A stretch of 40,283 nt of DNA, from the NCBI GenBank assembly GCA_021731285.1, contig JAKFXR010000057.1, forward strand, positions 1 through 40,283. The letters are read 5' to 3'. The translations under genes and the position numbers were made by a program. The stretch comes from Polaromonas sp. Its GTDB lineage: Bacteria; Pseudomonadota; Gammaproteobacteria; Burkholderiales; Burkholderiaceae_C. How positions within the stretch are numbered: position 1 is the stretch's first letter; the number at the start of each line of letters is the position of its first letter. The notes beneath the pieces were generated by a model that ran no database searches, had not been told where the DNA came from, and saw nothing but the letters and a program-made list of their open reading frames with translations. Positions 24,601 through 31,952 of the stretch are shown in pieces.

Positions 24601-25143
24601 GCGATCCTGCAGCAGCCGCTCTTCAATGCTGATGAATTCTGCGAATTCGCGCCTGATCTCGTCTGTCAGGCTTTTACCGCCTGCAGAGCGCACGGGTTGC
24701 TGGTAGTCCAGGTCCTTGCGCCGCAGGTCCACAATGGTTTGCGCAAACTCGTTCCACTGCGTCTGCAGGGCGGCAATGCGCCTGAGCCGGCTGACCTGGT
24801 TCTGGTTGTCGCGTACCAGACCCGAGAGGGTGGCCGTTTCAGCGGCGATACGCGGCTTGCCAATTTCAAAAGGCTGGAGCAGGGGTTCCTCGCCGGTGAC
24901 CAGGTAGCCATACATGCTGGCTTCCATGTTGGCGCTGAGCTTGGCAATCTGGTTGGCACTGCTGATGGCCCGCTCGGCCAGTTCGACCCCACCGAGGGCT
25001 GACAGCAGATAAAAGATCAGGCCGACAAAAACCGCCGAGCTGAAAGCGCCGACACCCAGAGGGAGGCTGACGTTTCGCGTGAGGATACGGCGGAAATTTT
25101 CCTGCTGGAGCGCCTCCTGCTGGAGACTGGCTGGTGCGGTCAT
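21655..25143 (-). CDS. Large hybrid histidine kinase (CHASE3-GAF-HisKA-HATPase-REC-REC-REC)
   Basis: 1162 residues. Order: membrane helix (28-50), CHASE3-like periplasmic helices (55-190), second helix (193-211), GAF domain (about 255-395), long coiled coil (400-495), HisKA with H501 (MSHELRTPLNS), HATPase (N box NLLSNAIKFT, G box DSGIGI, GLGLS), a Pro/Ala-rich linker (715-760), then three receivers with phospho-acceptors D820, D942 and D1089. It would sense an envelope or cytoplasmic cue and distribute phosphate among its receivers. First gene of the cluster with cheR and cheB; this arrangement recurs in other proteobacteria. ATG at 25143 with ggggaa upstream. Confidence 0.92.
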   Translation of the reverse strand: MTAPASLQQEALQQENFRRILTRNVSLPLGVGAFSSAVFVGLIFYLLSALGGVELAERAISSANQIAKLSANMEASMYGYLVTGEEPLLQPFEIGKPRIAAETATLSGLVRDNQNQVSRLRRIAALQTQWNEFAQTIVDLRRKDLDYQQPVRSAGGKSLTDEIRREFAEFISIEERLLQDRNSLARSYTAWGMAAYLLFSLGLSGLLALLGHRELQRLSDSYGVAEQKQAATALLLDQQLWLRTGQRQLAEHTIGQQALESLGRSVLEFLARYLDVAVAALYVREDNGDLRRVAGYGFSGGDEGTVQVFYGAQGLVGQAALENRVTQLDTLPENYLKVVSGLGQGSPRHVLLVPVHNDGQVNGVVELGFLRALGARDIEFVNMIANNIGNSIHAALYRRRLQDVLAESQQLNEDLQTQQEELRTVNGELEEKSRVLKEYQVNLENQQAELEQTNEQLSEVAMSLDQKNGALNQAQTLLEERAEELSRASRYKSEFLANMSHELRTPLNSSLILSKLLADNPKGNLNEEQVRFSQSIYSAGNDLLNLINDILDISKVEAGKLELTPEDIVLGNLVNALKNTFEPMANQKLLNFEIHINHGTPVSLVSDRQRVEQILKNLLSNAIKFTDAGKVSLTVSRQGNGQIAFAVQDSGIGIRPDQQGIIFEAFHQADGTTSRRYGGTGLGLSISRDLSALLGGAITLESREGQGSCFTLLLPPLWTPPQALPTPPVSSRPAAPARAAPQAAPPGQAPQAEVLVPVFSDDRHKPLSSRLVLVIEDDPTFAQILYDLAHELGYDCLVAHGAEHGIALASQFLPAAILLDMGLPDRNGLTVLEQLKHNPLTRHLPVHVVSGQEPREPALQMGAIGYALKPTTREQLKAVFKKLEDKLTQKVKRVLLVEDDARQRESVTRLIGDDDVEITAVESGEEALVLLSTTIYDCMIIDLGLPDIQGYELLQRMATEETSSFPPVIVYTGRNLSRQEEADLLKYSRSIIIKGARSPERLLDEVTLFLHKVEADLSADRQVMLKAARSRDKVFEGRRVLLVDDDVRNIFALTSALEQKGILVEIGRNGFEAISKLDEVAGIDLVLMDIMMPGMDGLEATRRIRKDTRFQKLPIIAVTAKAMKDDQEQCLKAGANDYLAKPIDLDRLFSLLRVWMPNVERV

Positions 25144-25218
25144 GTGGTTCCCCGCGCCGAGCGCTGCAAAGCTTCAAGTATGCGCTTAAAGCGATGGCCC
25201 ATGTGTGCGCTAGCGAAC

Positions 25219-26214
25219 TTAACGCAGAAAACCCTCGATCAGCAAGGCCAGTTGCTCCGGCTGGTCGTGGTGCAGCATGTGGCCGGCGTCCTCAATCACG
25301 GCCCGGGTCACCTGTGGAACCGAGCGCAAGCGTTCATGGTACTGGTCCAGGGTGTATTTGCCCTCCCACCACTTGGCCAGGGAATCGTCGGACGCCTCCA
25401 CGGCGAGGGTGGGCGCGCTGATGCGCTTGTAGATCTCCAGCACCTCATCGACCCGGTACAGCTGTGCATTGGTGACTTTGTGCGCCGCGTCGCCCAGAAT
25501 GTTCCATTGGCCCTGCGCATCCCGGCTGGCCCAGTGCCGGGCCAGCCAGTCGGCCTTGTCCTGGCTCAAGCGCGGGTTGGTGCGCATCAGCCGCCGCGCG
25601 ACACCGTCCGCGTCCTTGTAGGGTTTGAGCGCCATCTCGCCCTTGTGCAGGCTTTTAAGCTCGTCCATCCACTTGGCAAACCGCCCCGGGGCCTGGCTGG
25701 GGCGGGTTTCGGGCATGCCGAAGCCCTCGAGGTTGACGAGCTTGTGGATGCGCTCCGGACGCACGCCGCTGTACAGCATGGCGACGTTGCCCCCCATGCT
25801 GTGGCCCACCAGGTCCACCGCCTGGTCGGCAGCGTAGTGGTCCAGCAGGAAGTCGAGGTCGGCCAGGTAATCAGGAAACCAGAAGTTGTCCACGCCACCA
25901 CCGGCGGTTTGCCCATAACCACGCCAGTCAGGTGCAATGATGCGGCGGCCTTCAAAGAAAGCATCCGGCAGGGCATCCACCACAAATTGCCAGGAGGCGG
26001 CCACATCCATCCAGCCGTGCACAAGTACAAGTGGCGCCCCCACGCTTTTCACTTCGTGTAATGCGCTGCCCCCCGCGGGGGCTGGCCTTGCTTGGGGCGG
26101 CCCGGCGCTGGCGGCCGTGGCGTCAGGCTGGGGTGCCTGCCAGATGCGCACGTGGTAATCGATGCCGCGTATTGGGACAAACTCGCTGCGGGCCGGGCGT
26201 TTTTCTTTGTACAT
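25219..26214 (-). CDS. Alpha/beta hydrolase
   Basis: 331 residues. The oxyanion region is LVLVHGWMD, the nucleophile elbow is GHSMGGN, the late His is in DAGHMLHHDQPEQL, and the acid is probably in the VEASDDSLAKWW segment. The true fold seems to start near LVLVHGW. The N-terminal region (residues 27-55) reads ATAASAGPPQARPAPAGG-SALHEVKS, encoded by an R3 repeat (26048-26135), so it is probably an in-frame insertion rather than a domain. The substrate is unknown (esterase, epoxide or haloalkane type all fit). It diverges from the acyl-CoA synthetase with about 26 bp between starts. Confidence 0.87.
   Translation of the reverse strand: MYKEKRPARSEFVPIRGIDYHVRIWQAPQPDATAASAGPPQARPAPAGGSALHEVKSVGAPLVLVHGWMDVAASWQFVVDALPDAFFEGRRIIAPDWRGYGQTAGGGVDNFWFPDYLADLDFLLDHYAADQAVDLVGHSMGGNVAMLYSGVRPERIHKLVNLEGFGMPETRPSQAPGRFAKWMDELKSLHKGEMALKPYKDADGVARRLMRTNPRLSQDKADWLARHWASRDAQGQWNILGDAAHKVTNAQLYRVDEVLEIYKRISAPTLAVEASDDSLAKWWEGKYTLDQYHERLRSVPQVTRAVIEDAGHMLHHDQPEQLALLIEGFLR
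26048..26135. repeat. R3 GC-rich repeat inside the hydrolase gene
   Basis: cacttcgtgtaatgcgctgc, then a run of C and a run of G (ccccccgcgggggctgg). The same sequence type appears inverted at 29310-29390 and, more diverged, at 31340-31425. Its frame is open on minus, so it lengthens the hydrolase rather than breaking it. Confidence 0.6.
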
Positions 26215-26240
26215 TGGGCTTCATCATAAGGAGACTTGAG

Positions 26241-28097
26241 TTGAAACGCAGTCAAGACAGGGACACGCGCGCCGCGCAGCCCGGCGACGCCTATGCCGCC
26301 ATGCATCAGGGGTTTCGCTGGCAGGTCGATGAGTACTTCAACATTGCCCAGGTGTGCTGCAGGCGCTGGGCGGAGGCGGAAGGCCCCGGCCTTGCTACAA
26401 AAAGAGTAGCTATACGGGCGCATCACGAAAGGGCGAAGAGCACTTTTTACACATACCCGGAGCTTCAGGCGGCCGCTGACGCGCTCAGCCATGTGCTGCG
26501 GGGGTTGGGCGTGCAGGGCGGCGACCGCGTGGCCATCGTGATGCCGCAGCGGTTTGAGACCGCCGTGGCATACATGGCGGTGTTCCAGATGGGCGCCGTG
26601 GCAATGCCGCTGTCCATGCTGTTTGGCCCCGAGGCGCTGGAGTACCGCTTGCAGGACAGCGATGCGGTGCTGGCGATTTGCGACGAAAGCTCGATCGCCA
26701 ATGTGCAGCTGGTCCGTGACCGCTGCCCCGCGCTGCGCACGGTGGTGGCGGCCGGTGCTGCCACCGGTCAGGGCGACATCAACTACGACGAGGCACTGGC
26801 CGGTCAGCAGCGCCCATTCCCACCTGTCAAAACCCGCGCCGATGATGCGGCCATCCTGATCTACACCAGTGGCACGACCGGCCCGCCCAAAGGGGCCCTG
26901 CTGGCGCACCGCGCGCTGATCGGCAATTTGCCGGGTTTTGTCTGCAGCCAGAACTGGTTTGGCTTTGACCCGTATCCCGATTCAAGAACTCCCTCCCCCG
27001 CGCGGGGGAGGGCCGGGGTGGAGGCGAGCACAAAAAGGGCAAAGCCCAGCGCGGGAGACCAGAACACATCAGTGTTCTGGTCTCCGGCCGACTGGGCCTG
27101 GACGGGCGGGTTGATGGACGCGTTGTTGCCAACACTTTATTTCGGCCGGCCGATTGTTGCCTTCAACGGGCGCTTCAGCCCCGAGCTGGCCTTCAGCCTG
27201 ATGGCGCAGCAAGGTGTCACCCACACCTTTTTGTTTCCCACGGCGCTGAAAGCCATGATGAAGGCCTACCCGCGCCCGCGCCACGACTTCAAGCTCAAAC
27301 TGCAGGCCATGATGAGCGCCGGCGAGGCGGTGGGCGATGCTGTGTTTGCCTGGTGCCGTGATGAACTGGGCGTGACCGTCAACGAAATGTTCGGCCAGAC
27401 CGAGATCAACTACGTGGTGGGCAACTGCTCTGCCCTGTGGCCTGCCAAACCGGGCAGCATGGGCAAGGGCTATCCGGGCCACCGTGTGGCGGTGATCGAT
27501 GAAGACGGCAAGGAGTGCCCGGTGGGCGTTCCGGGCGACGTCGCGGTCAACCGCTTTGATGTGCACGGTGATCCTGACCCCATCTTCTTTTTGGGCTACT
27601 GGAAAAAAGAACAAGCCACGCGGGACAAGTTCACCGGCGACTGGTGCCGTACGGGCGACATGGCCAGGCGCGATGCGGACGGCTACCTCTGGTATGAAGG
27701 CCGTGCCGACGACGTGTTCAAGGCCGCTGGCTACCGCATCGGTCCCGGTGAGATCGAGAACTGCCTGGTCAAACACCCGGCGGTGGCCAATGCGGCGGTG
27801 GTGCCCAAGCCCGACCGCGAGCGCGGCGCCGTGGTCAAGGCCTACGTCGTACTCGCTCCTGATTTCATAGCTAAACGTGCCCATGATTCAAGGGCGCGCG
27901 GCCAATTTGATTCAGAGTTGGTGGCTGAACTGCAGGCCCACGTGAAAGGCCTGCTCGCGCCTTATGAGTACCCCAAGGAGATTGAATTCATCGATGCCCT
28001 GCCGATGACCACGACGGGCAAGGTGCAGCGGCGTGTGCTCAAACTGCAGGAAGAAGAACGCTTTCGCCACGCCACTGAGCTGCACGCCTCCAAGTAA
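26241..28097 (+). CDS. AMP-dependent acyl-CoA synthetase
   Basis: 618 residues from the TTG at 26241, which has aaggagacttgag upstream; an ATG at 26301 is the next choice. The AMP-binding signature is AILIYTSGTTGPPKGALLAHRAL. Later motifs are GQTEINYVVGN and the YEGRADDVFKAAGYRIGPGEIEN hinge, and KVQRRVLK ends the C-terminal lobe. It is closest to medium-chain/ACSM-type synthetases: carboxylate + ATP + CoA to acyl-CoA, substrate not determined. It is longer than the usual 540-560 because three stretches (residues about 51-70, 244-280 and 538-557) are encoded by repeats that stay in frame: R1 copies at 26392 and 27852, and a GC-rich plus hairpin element at 26970-27084. Confidence 0.9.
   Translation: MKRSQDRDTRAAQPGDAYAAMHQGFRWQVDEYFNIAQVCCRRWAEAEGPGLATKRVAIRAHHERAKSTFYTYPELQAAADALSHVLRGLGVQGGDRVAIVMPQRFETAVAYMAVFQMGAVAMPLSMLFGPEALEYRLQDSDAVLAICDESSIANVQLVRDRCPALRTVVAAGAATGQGDINYDEALAGQQRPFPPVKTRADDAAILIYTSGTTGPPKGALLAHRALIGNLPGFVCSQNWFGFDPYPDSRTPSPARGRAGVEASTKRAKPSAGDQNTSVFWSPADWAWTGGLMDALLPTLYFGRPIVAFNGRFSPELAFSLMAQQGVTHTFLFPTALKAMMKAYPRPRHDFKLKLQAMMSAGEAVGDAVFAWCRDELGVTVNEMFGQTEINYVVGNCSALWPAKPGSMGKGYPGHRVAVIDEDGKECPVGVPGDVAVNRFDVHGDPDPIFFLGYWKKEQATRDKFTGDWCRTGDMARRDADGYLWYEGRADDVFKAAGYRIGPGEIENCLVKHPAVANAAVVPKPDRERGAVVKAYVVLAPDFIAKRAHDSRARGQFDSELVAELQAHVKGLLAPYEYPKEIEFIDALPMTTTGKVQRRVLKLQEEERFRHATELHASK
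26392..26448 (+). repeat. R1 dispersed repeat, copy 3 (inside the acyl-CoA synthetase gene)
   Basis: ttgctacaaaaagagtagct, then gcgcatcacgaaagggc and gaagagcacttttt. It keeps the R1 order and encodes ATKRVAIRAHHERAKS in frame. It lies just before the conserved TYPEL region. Confidence 0.6.
26970..27084. repeat. GC-rich repeat plus 13-bp perfect inverted repeat, inside the acyl-CoA synthetase gene
   Basis: ctccctcccccgcgcgggggag-type sequence (about 26989-27013) is followed by a hairpin: gagaccagaacac (27055-27067), loop atca, gtgttctggtctc (27072-27084). It encodes DSRTPSPARGRAGVEAS and more, text absent from related synthetases as I remember them. The flanks FGFDPYP and VFWSPADWAW are normal family sequence. 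Confidence 0.65.
27852..27909 (+). repeat. R1 dispersed repeat, copy 4 (inside the acyl-CoA synthetase gene)
   Basis: gatttcatagctaaacgtgcccatgattcaagggcgcgcggccaatttg shows the R1 end (aagggc, ggccaatttg) and the atagct arm. It encodes FIAKRAHDSRARGQFD in frame between VLAPD and the ELQAHVKGLLAPYEYP segment. Confidence 0.65.
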
Positions 28098-28117
28098 AAA
28101 GCACCCGATGGGGGGTC

Positions 28118-29242
28118 TTAAAAGCGCGGTAACTTCACGTCGAATGAAGTGCCAGCGGCTTGCTCGGACTTGACCTCCATGGTTCCGCCATGGGCCCGCA
28201 CGATTTCCTTGCAGATGTACAGGCCCAGGCCCAGGCCGCCCGGCTCCCTGCGCTCAAGCTTGTCGGTCGTCGACCCACGGACAAGAGGCTTGAAAATCCG
28301 CTCCTGCTCTTGCGGGGGAATGGGCTGGCCCGAGTTGTGCACCGAGAAAAACACGTCGTCGCCGTTTTCCCACATGTGCACCGAGATGGGTTCGCCCCGG
28401 GCGCCGTACGAGATGGCATTGGACAGGAGATTGGACAGGAGTTGACCCATGCGGCCCTCGTCCCAGGATCCGTCGAAATGGCCTGTGCTGTCCAGCCTGA
28501 TGATGCTTCTGGGGTTACGAACGCGCGTTTCTTCCACGACTTTTGAAAACTGGTGCACCAGGTTTCCGGGTTTGCGGTTGATGGGCATGATGCCCTCGGA
28601 CTGGGCGCGCGTGAAATCAACCACATGCTCGATCACGCTGTTGATGCGCACCACGCTGTTGATGATGGTTTCCGCGGCGCTGGCCGACAGTTGCCCTGAC
28701 CTCACCAGGTACTGGGCCGACATGGAGATGGTGCCCAGCGGGTTGCGGATGTCATGCCCAAGAATGCCAATGAACAGGTCGGTTGATCGCTTGGTTTGCT
28801 CTGTGTAGCGGGCGACAGACTCGGCAATGGCCTGGTCGATGGCCTCGTTAAAGCGGGTCAGGTCGCGCAGGTCTTCCTGATGAGCGGCGCCTCCACCGGT
28901 CTTTTGCCACAGGCGGACTACGCTGGCGCGCAGGGCCCGGTACTCGGTGATCATGGCATCGATGGCAAACCCCGAAATCAACCGGGTGTCAGCGTGTGTC
29001 TGGGCGGCTGTGTCGGTGCCTGCCGATGAACTGTCGCTGAGTCCCTTGGATTTTTCAAGCTGCTCATGCTCGGTCTGCGGGCGCTCAAGGTCTTCGGCGA
29101 TGGTCAGCAATATTTCGCCGGCATGGTCGCGCAGCGTTTGCGGGTCAAGGTTGTGCCCTTCATGGTCCACGGTCGCCGCAAATTCATCCCAGGCGGCGAG
29201 GATTTCCTCTGCGTGGGTGTGGAGAAATGTTGAGAGACGCAT
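28118..29242 (-). CDS. Soluble sensor histidine kinase (RsbRD_N-like domain, HisKA, HATPase)
   Basis: 374 residues from the ATG at 29242; the longer frame to 29281 is unlikely. Domains: an N-terminal helical region (1-145, 'HAEEILAAWDEFA...' resembling the RsbT-antagonist N domain, with an Arg/Leu-rich helix bundle), then HisKA with H163 (GHDIRNPLG), then HATPase (N box SNLLSNAISYG, G box NSGQPIPPQ, GLGLGLY). No transmembrane segment or receiver; cytoplasmic. No response-regulator gene is adjacent, so its partner is unknown. Convergent with the acyl-CoA synthetase, 20 bp away. Confidence 0.88.
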   Translation of the reverse strand: MRLSTFLHTHAEEILAAWDEFAATVDHEGHNLDPQTLRDHAGEILLTIAEDLERPQTEHEQLEKSKGLSDSSSAGTDTAAQTHADTRLISGFAIDAMITEYRALRASVVRLWQKTGGGAAHQEDLRDLTRFNEAIDQAIAESVARYTEQTKRSTDLFIGILGHDIRNPLGTISMSAQYLVRSGQLSASAAETIINSVVRINSVIEHVVDFTRAQSEGIMPINRKPGNLVHQFSKVVEETRVRNPRSIIRLDSTGHFDGSWDEGRMGQLLSNLLSNAISYGARGEPISVHMWENGDDVFFSVHNSGQPIPPQEQERIFKPLVRGSTTDKLERREPGGLGLGLYICKEIVRAHGGTMEVKSEQAAGTSFDVKLPRF

Positions 29243-29270
29243 GGGCAATCCTTCCAGGGGGCGGCACTTA

Positions 29271-29300
29271 AAAAAAAGCACCCTTCGGGGTGCTTTTTGT
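29271..29300 (-). terminator. Rho-independent terminator
   Basis: aaaaagcaccc (29273-29283), loop ttcg, gggtgcttttt (29288-29298): an 11-bp stem with a U tract on either strand. It would mainly end the OmpA-lipoprotein transcript (minus). It lies 29 bp upstream of the kinase start, so that gene may need its own promoter. Confidence 0.85.
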
Positions 29301-29309
29301 ATTGACCAG

Positions 29310-29390
29310 CAGGGGCCGCAGGTCCGGCTTCGCCGGCCTGCAGGCGCCGTCCCCTGGAAGGGGAAAGGGCGCTACACGAAGTGAGCGCCA
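29310..29390. repeat. R3 GC-rich repeat
   Basis: Contains gcgctacacgaagtgag (the reverse of cacttcgtgtagcgc seen at 26048), and the self-complementary pairs ccggcttcgccgg and ccctggaagggg. It fills the gap between the terminator and the OmpA-lipoprotein stop. Confidence 0.55.
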
Positions 29391-29405
29391 ATAGGGGTGA
29401 ACTGT

Positions 29406-30065
29406 TTATCGTGCAGCAGCCTGGACCGGCTCAGCCACATAGATTTCAACACGGCGGTTTTTCGAACGGCCATCGTTGGTGTTGTTGTCGGCGATCGGCT
29501 CGCGCTCACCGCGGCCATCGGTCGCAATGCGCTGGGCGGCGACGCCGCGTGACACCAGGTAGTTGCGGGTGCTGTTGGCGCGCTCAATCGACAGGGGGTT
29601 GTTCACTGCATCGCTGCCGGTGTTGTCGGTGTGGCCAATGATGGTCACCGTGGTCACCGGGTTCTGGTTCAGGCTGCTTGCAAACTGGCCCAGAATCGGC
29701 GCAAAGCTGGAGTTGATGTCCGAGCGCCCGGTGGCAAACGAGATGTCCGAAGGGATGTCAAGCTTGAGGCGGTTGTCGGAGGTCTGGCTGACGGCAACGC
29801 CGGTGCCCACTGTTGCGCGTTCCATGGCGGCCTTCTGGTCCTGCATTTTCTTGGACCAGAGGTAGCCGCCGCCAGCGCCAACAGCGCCGCCGAGCACGGC
29901 GCCAGTGGCTGCACCCTTGGAGCCGCCGGTGGCAGCGCCCAGAACTGCGCCAGCCACAGCGCCTATGCCGGCGCCTTTGGCGGTGCCAGACTGGGTTTCA
30001 GACATGTTGGCGCAGCCGCTCAGCACAAGGGCGGCGATGGCGAGGGATGTGAATGCAAGTTTCAT
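29406..30065 (-). CDS. OmpA-family lipoprotein with glycine-zipper region
   Basis: 219 residues. A lipoprotein signal (MKLAFTSLAIAALVLSGC, lipobox LSGC, Cys18) is followed by a Gly/Ala-rich stretch (AGIGAVAGAVLGAATGGSKG...; about 30-70) with glycine-zipper pattern, then an OmpA C-terminal domain (about 100-210). The peptidoglycan-binding signature is in TIIGHTDNTGSD, SIERANSTRNYL and GRGEREPIADNN...NRRVEIYV. It should anchor the outer membrane to the cell wall. The ATG at 30065 has caggag upstream. No operon partner. Confidence 0.93.
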   Translation of the reverse strand: MKLAFTSLAIAALVLSGCANMSETQSGTAKGAGIGAVAGAVLGAATGGSKGAATGAVLGGAVGAGGGYLWSKKMQDQKAAMERATVGTGVAVSQTSDNRLKLDIPSDISFATGRSDINSSFAPILGQFASSLNQNPVTTVTIIGHTDNTGSDAVNNPLSIERANSTRNYLVSRGVAAQRIATDGRGEREPIADNNTNDGRSKNRRVEIYVAEPVQAAAR

Positions 30066-30266
30066 GGGGACTCCTGAGGTTTGTTTAAGTAAAGCGGCTA
30101 AAGCGGCAAGTTGTTGCTTTATGCAGTGATGCTACGGGGCTGCCCGGTTTGGCCTTGTAAGCCAAGGCCTCGACATCCTGACCGCCTGGAGCGGCGGCTC
30201 AGCCTTTAAACTTGCATGTCTGGTGCCATACCGCACCGGCGAGCCTCCAAACCCTTTTGGCGACCC

Positions 30267-31331
30267 ATGGACAAAGTACAACTCGGCGCCAGCGATCTGC
30301 TGGTCACCCCCATCTGCCTGGGCACCATGACCTTTGGCGAGCAGGTCGATGAGGCCCGCGCCCATTCGATTCTTGACCGCTCGCTCGAGAGGGGTGTCAA
30401 TTTTCTGGACACTGCAGAGATGTATTCCGTCCCCGCCCGCGCCGAAACCTTTGGCGCCACGGAGACCATCATTGGCAACTGGTTTGCAAAAAATCCGCAG
30501 GCACGGCAAAAAATGCTGGTGGCCACCAAAGTGGCGGGTCCGGCGCGCGGCATGAACTGGATACGCAAGGGCAGTCCCGACCTGACGCCCGAGGACATCG
30601 TGCAGGCCTGCAACGACAGCCTCAAGCGCCTGCAGACCGATGTGATTGACCTTTACCAGATCCATTGGCCTGCCCGCCATGTGCCTGCATTTGGAATCAT
30701 GTATTTCGACCCCGCCAAAGACAAGCCGGTCAGCAGCATCCACCAGCAACTGGAGGCGCTGGCCTCCCTGGTGAAAGCCGGCAAGGTGCGTGCCATTGGC
30801 CTGTCCAACGAGACGCCGTATGGCGTGCATGAGTTTGTGCGCCTGGCCGGGGAGCATGGCCTGCCGAAAATTGCGACCGTGCAAAACCCCTATTGCCTTG
30901 TCAGCCGCACCGTCGACAACGGCCTGGACGAAACGCTGTACCGGCTCGGCGTCTCGCTGCTGGCTTATTCGCCGCTCGGATTCGGCTTGTTGACCGGCAA
31001 GTACGACGCCGGCGGCACCACCGGTCCGGGTGCACCCGCTGACGCGCGCATCGCAAAATTCGAATCGGTGCGCGGACAGCGCTGGGGCCGGCCCGAGGCC
31101 CTGGCAGCGGCTCGCCGCTACAACCAGCTCGCGCGAGACCACGGCTTGACGCCTGCGCAACTGGCGCTTGCCTTTTGCTACACCAGGGCGCAAGTGGCCA
31201 GCACCATCATCGGCGTGACCTCCCTGGCGCACCTGGATGAAAACATAGCCGCTTACGGCACCCGGCTGACGCCGGAGTTGCTGGCCGCGATAGATACGAT
31301 CCGGTGGGAGATCCGGGACCCGGCGCTGTAA
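30267..31331 (+). CDS. NADP(H)-dependent aldo/keto reductase (Tas-like)
   Basis: 354 residues from the ATG at 30267 (MDKVQLGASDLLVTPICLGTMTFG); an upstream frame to 30216 has no RBS support. Catalytic tetrad pattern of the AKR fold: Asp and Tyr in FLDTAEMYSV, Lys in MLVATKVAG, and His in LYQIHWP. The later IGLSNETPYGVHEF and SLLAYSPLGFGLLTGKY with SVRGQRWGRPEALAAARRY are typical of the Tas/YghZ group. It reduces aldehydes or ketones with NADPH; the substrate is unknown. Same direction as the ybaK-type gene downstream, but an R3 element separates them. Confidence 0.9.
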   Translation: MDKVQLGASDLLVTPICLGTMTFGEQVDEARAHSILDRSLERGVNFLDTAEMYSVPARAETFGATETIIGNWFAKNPQARQKMLVATKVAGPARGMNWIRKGSPDLTPEDIVQACNDSLKRLQTDVIDLYQIHWPARHVPAFGIMYFDPAKDKPVSSIHQQLEALASLVKAGKVRAIGLSNETPYGVHEFVRLAGEHGLPKIATVQNPYCLVSRTVDNGLDETLYRLGVSLLAYSPLGFGLLTGKYDAGGTTGPGAPADARIAKFESVRGQRWGRPEALAAARRYNQLARDHGLTPAQLALAFCYTRAQVASTIIGVTSLAHLDENIAAYGTRLTPELLAAIDTIRWEIRDPAL

Positions 31332-31339
31332 ATATGGTT

Positions 31340-31425
31340 TCCCCCCGAAGCGCCTTTGGCGCCTCCCCCCAGGGGGCGCCATCTGCGGCCCGGCAAAGCC
31401 GGTTCCGCGCTGGCACTTGAACGGA
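31340..31425. repeat. R3-type GC-rich repeat
   Basis: ccccccgaagcgcctttggcgcctccccccagggggcgcc and then ggcccggcaaagccgg: strings of C facing strings of G and nested palindromes, in the gap of about 100 bp before the ybaK-type gene. Confidence 0.5.
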
Positions 31426-31434
31426 AGCACCGCA

Positions 31435-31926
31435 GTGAGCAAAAAGGACCATGTTTCGGAAACCCCGGCCACGCAGAGGTTGAAAGCTGCGGGAGTTGCT
31501 TTCACCGAGCACCCTTACGAGTACCTCGAGCACGGCGGTGCGCAACACAGTGCGGAGGTGCTGGGTTGGGATCCCTTCACTGTCGTCAAGACCCTGGTCA
31601 TGCAGGACCAGGATGCCAAACCGCTGCTGGTGCTGATGCACGGCAATCGCAAGGTTTCAACGAAAAACCTGGCGCACCAGATCGGCGCCAAGTCGGTGGA
31701 GCCCTGCAAGCCCGAGGTGGCTAATCGACACAGCGGCTACCTGGTGGGTGGCACTTCCCCGTTTGGTACGCGCCGGGATATGCCGGTGTATATCGAGGAA
31801 AGCATCCTGGCGCTGTCCCGCATCGCCATCAACGGCGGCCGGCGCGGTTACCTGGTCGGCATCGCGCCCCAGGTGTGCGTGGACCTGCTGGGTGCAAAAT
31901 CCGTGAACTGCGCACTGCAAGACTGA
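31435..31926 (+). CDS. ybaK: Cys-tRNA(Pro) deacylase (YbaK/EbsC family)
   Basis: 163 residues from the GTG at 31435 (ggaag upstream); a TTG at 31417 is the alternative. Motifs of the trans-editing domain: FTEHPYEYLEHG, FTVVKTLVMQDQ, MHGNRKVSTKNLAHQIGAKSVEPC and the SGYLVGGTSPFGTRRDMPVYIEESI block. It hydrolyses Cys wrongly attached to tRNA-Pro. The length fits the family. It lies 26 bp before plsY and may be co-transcribed with it. Confidence 0.93.
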   Translation: MSKKDHVSETPATQRLKAAGVAFTEHPYEYLEHGGAQHSAEVLGWDPFTVVKTLVMQDQDAKPLLVLMHGNRKVSTKNLAHQIGAKSVEPCKPEVANRHSGYLVGGTSPFGTRRDMPVYIEESILALSRIAINGGRRGYLVGIAPQVCVDLLGAKSVNCALQD

Positions 31927-31952
31927 CGTCATAACAATATCTGGAGAACAGC

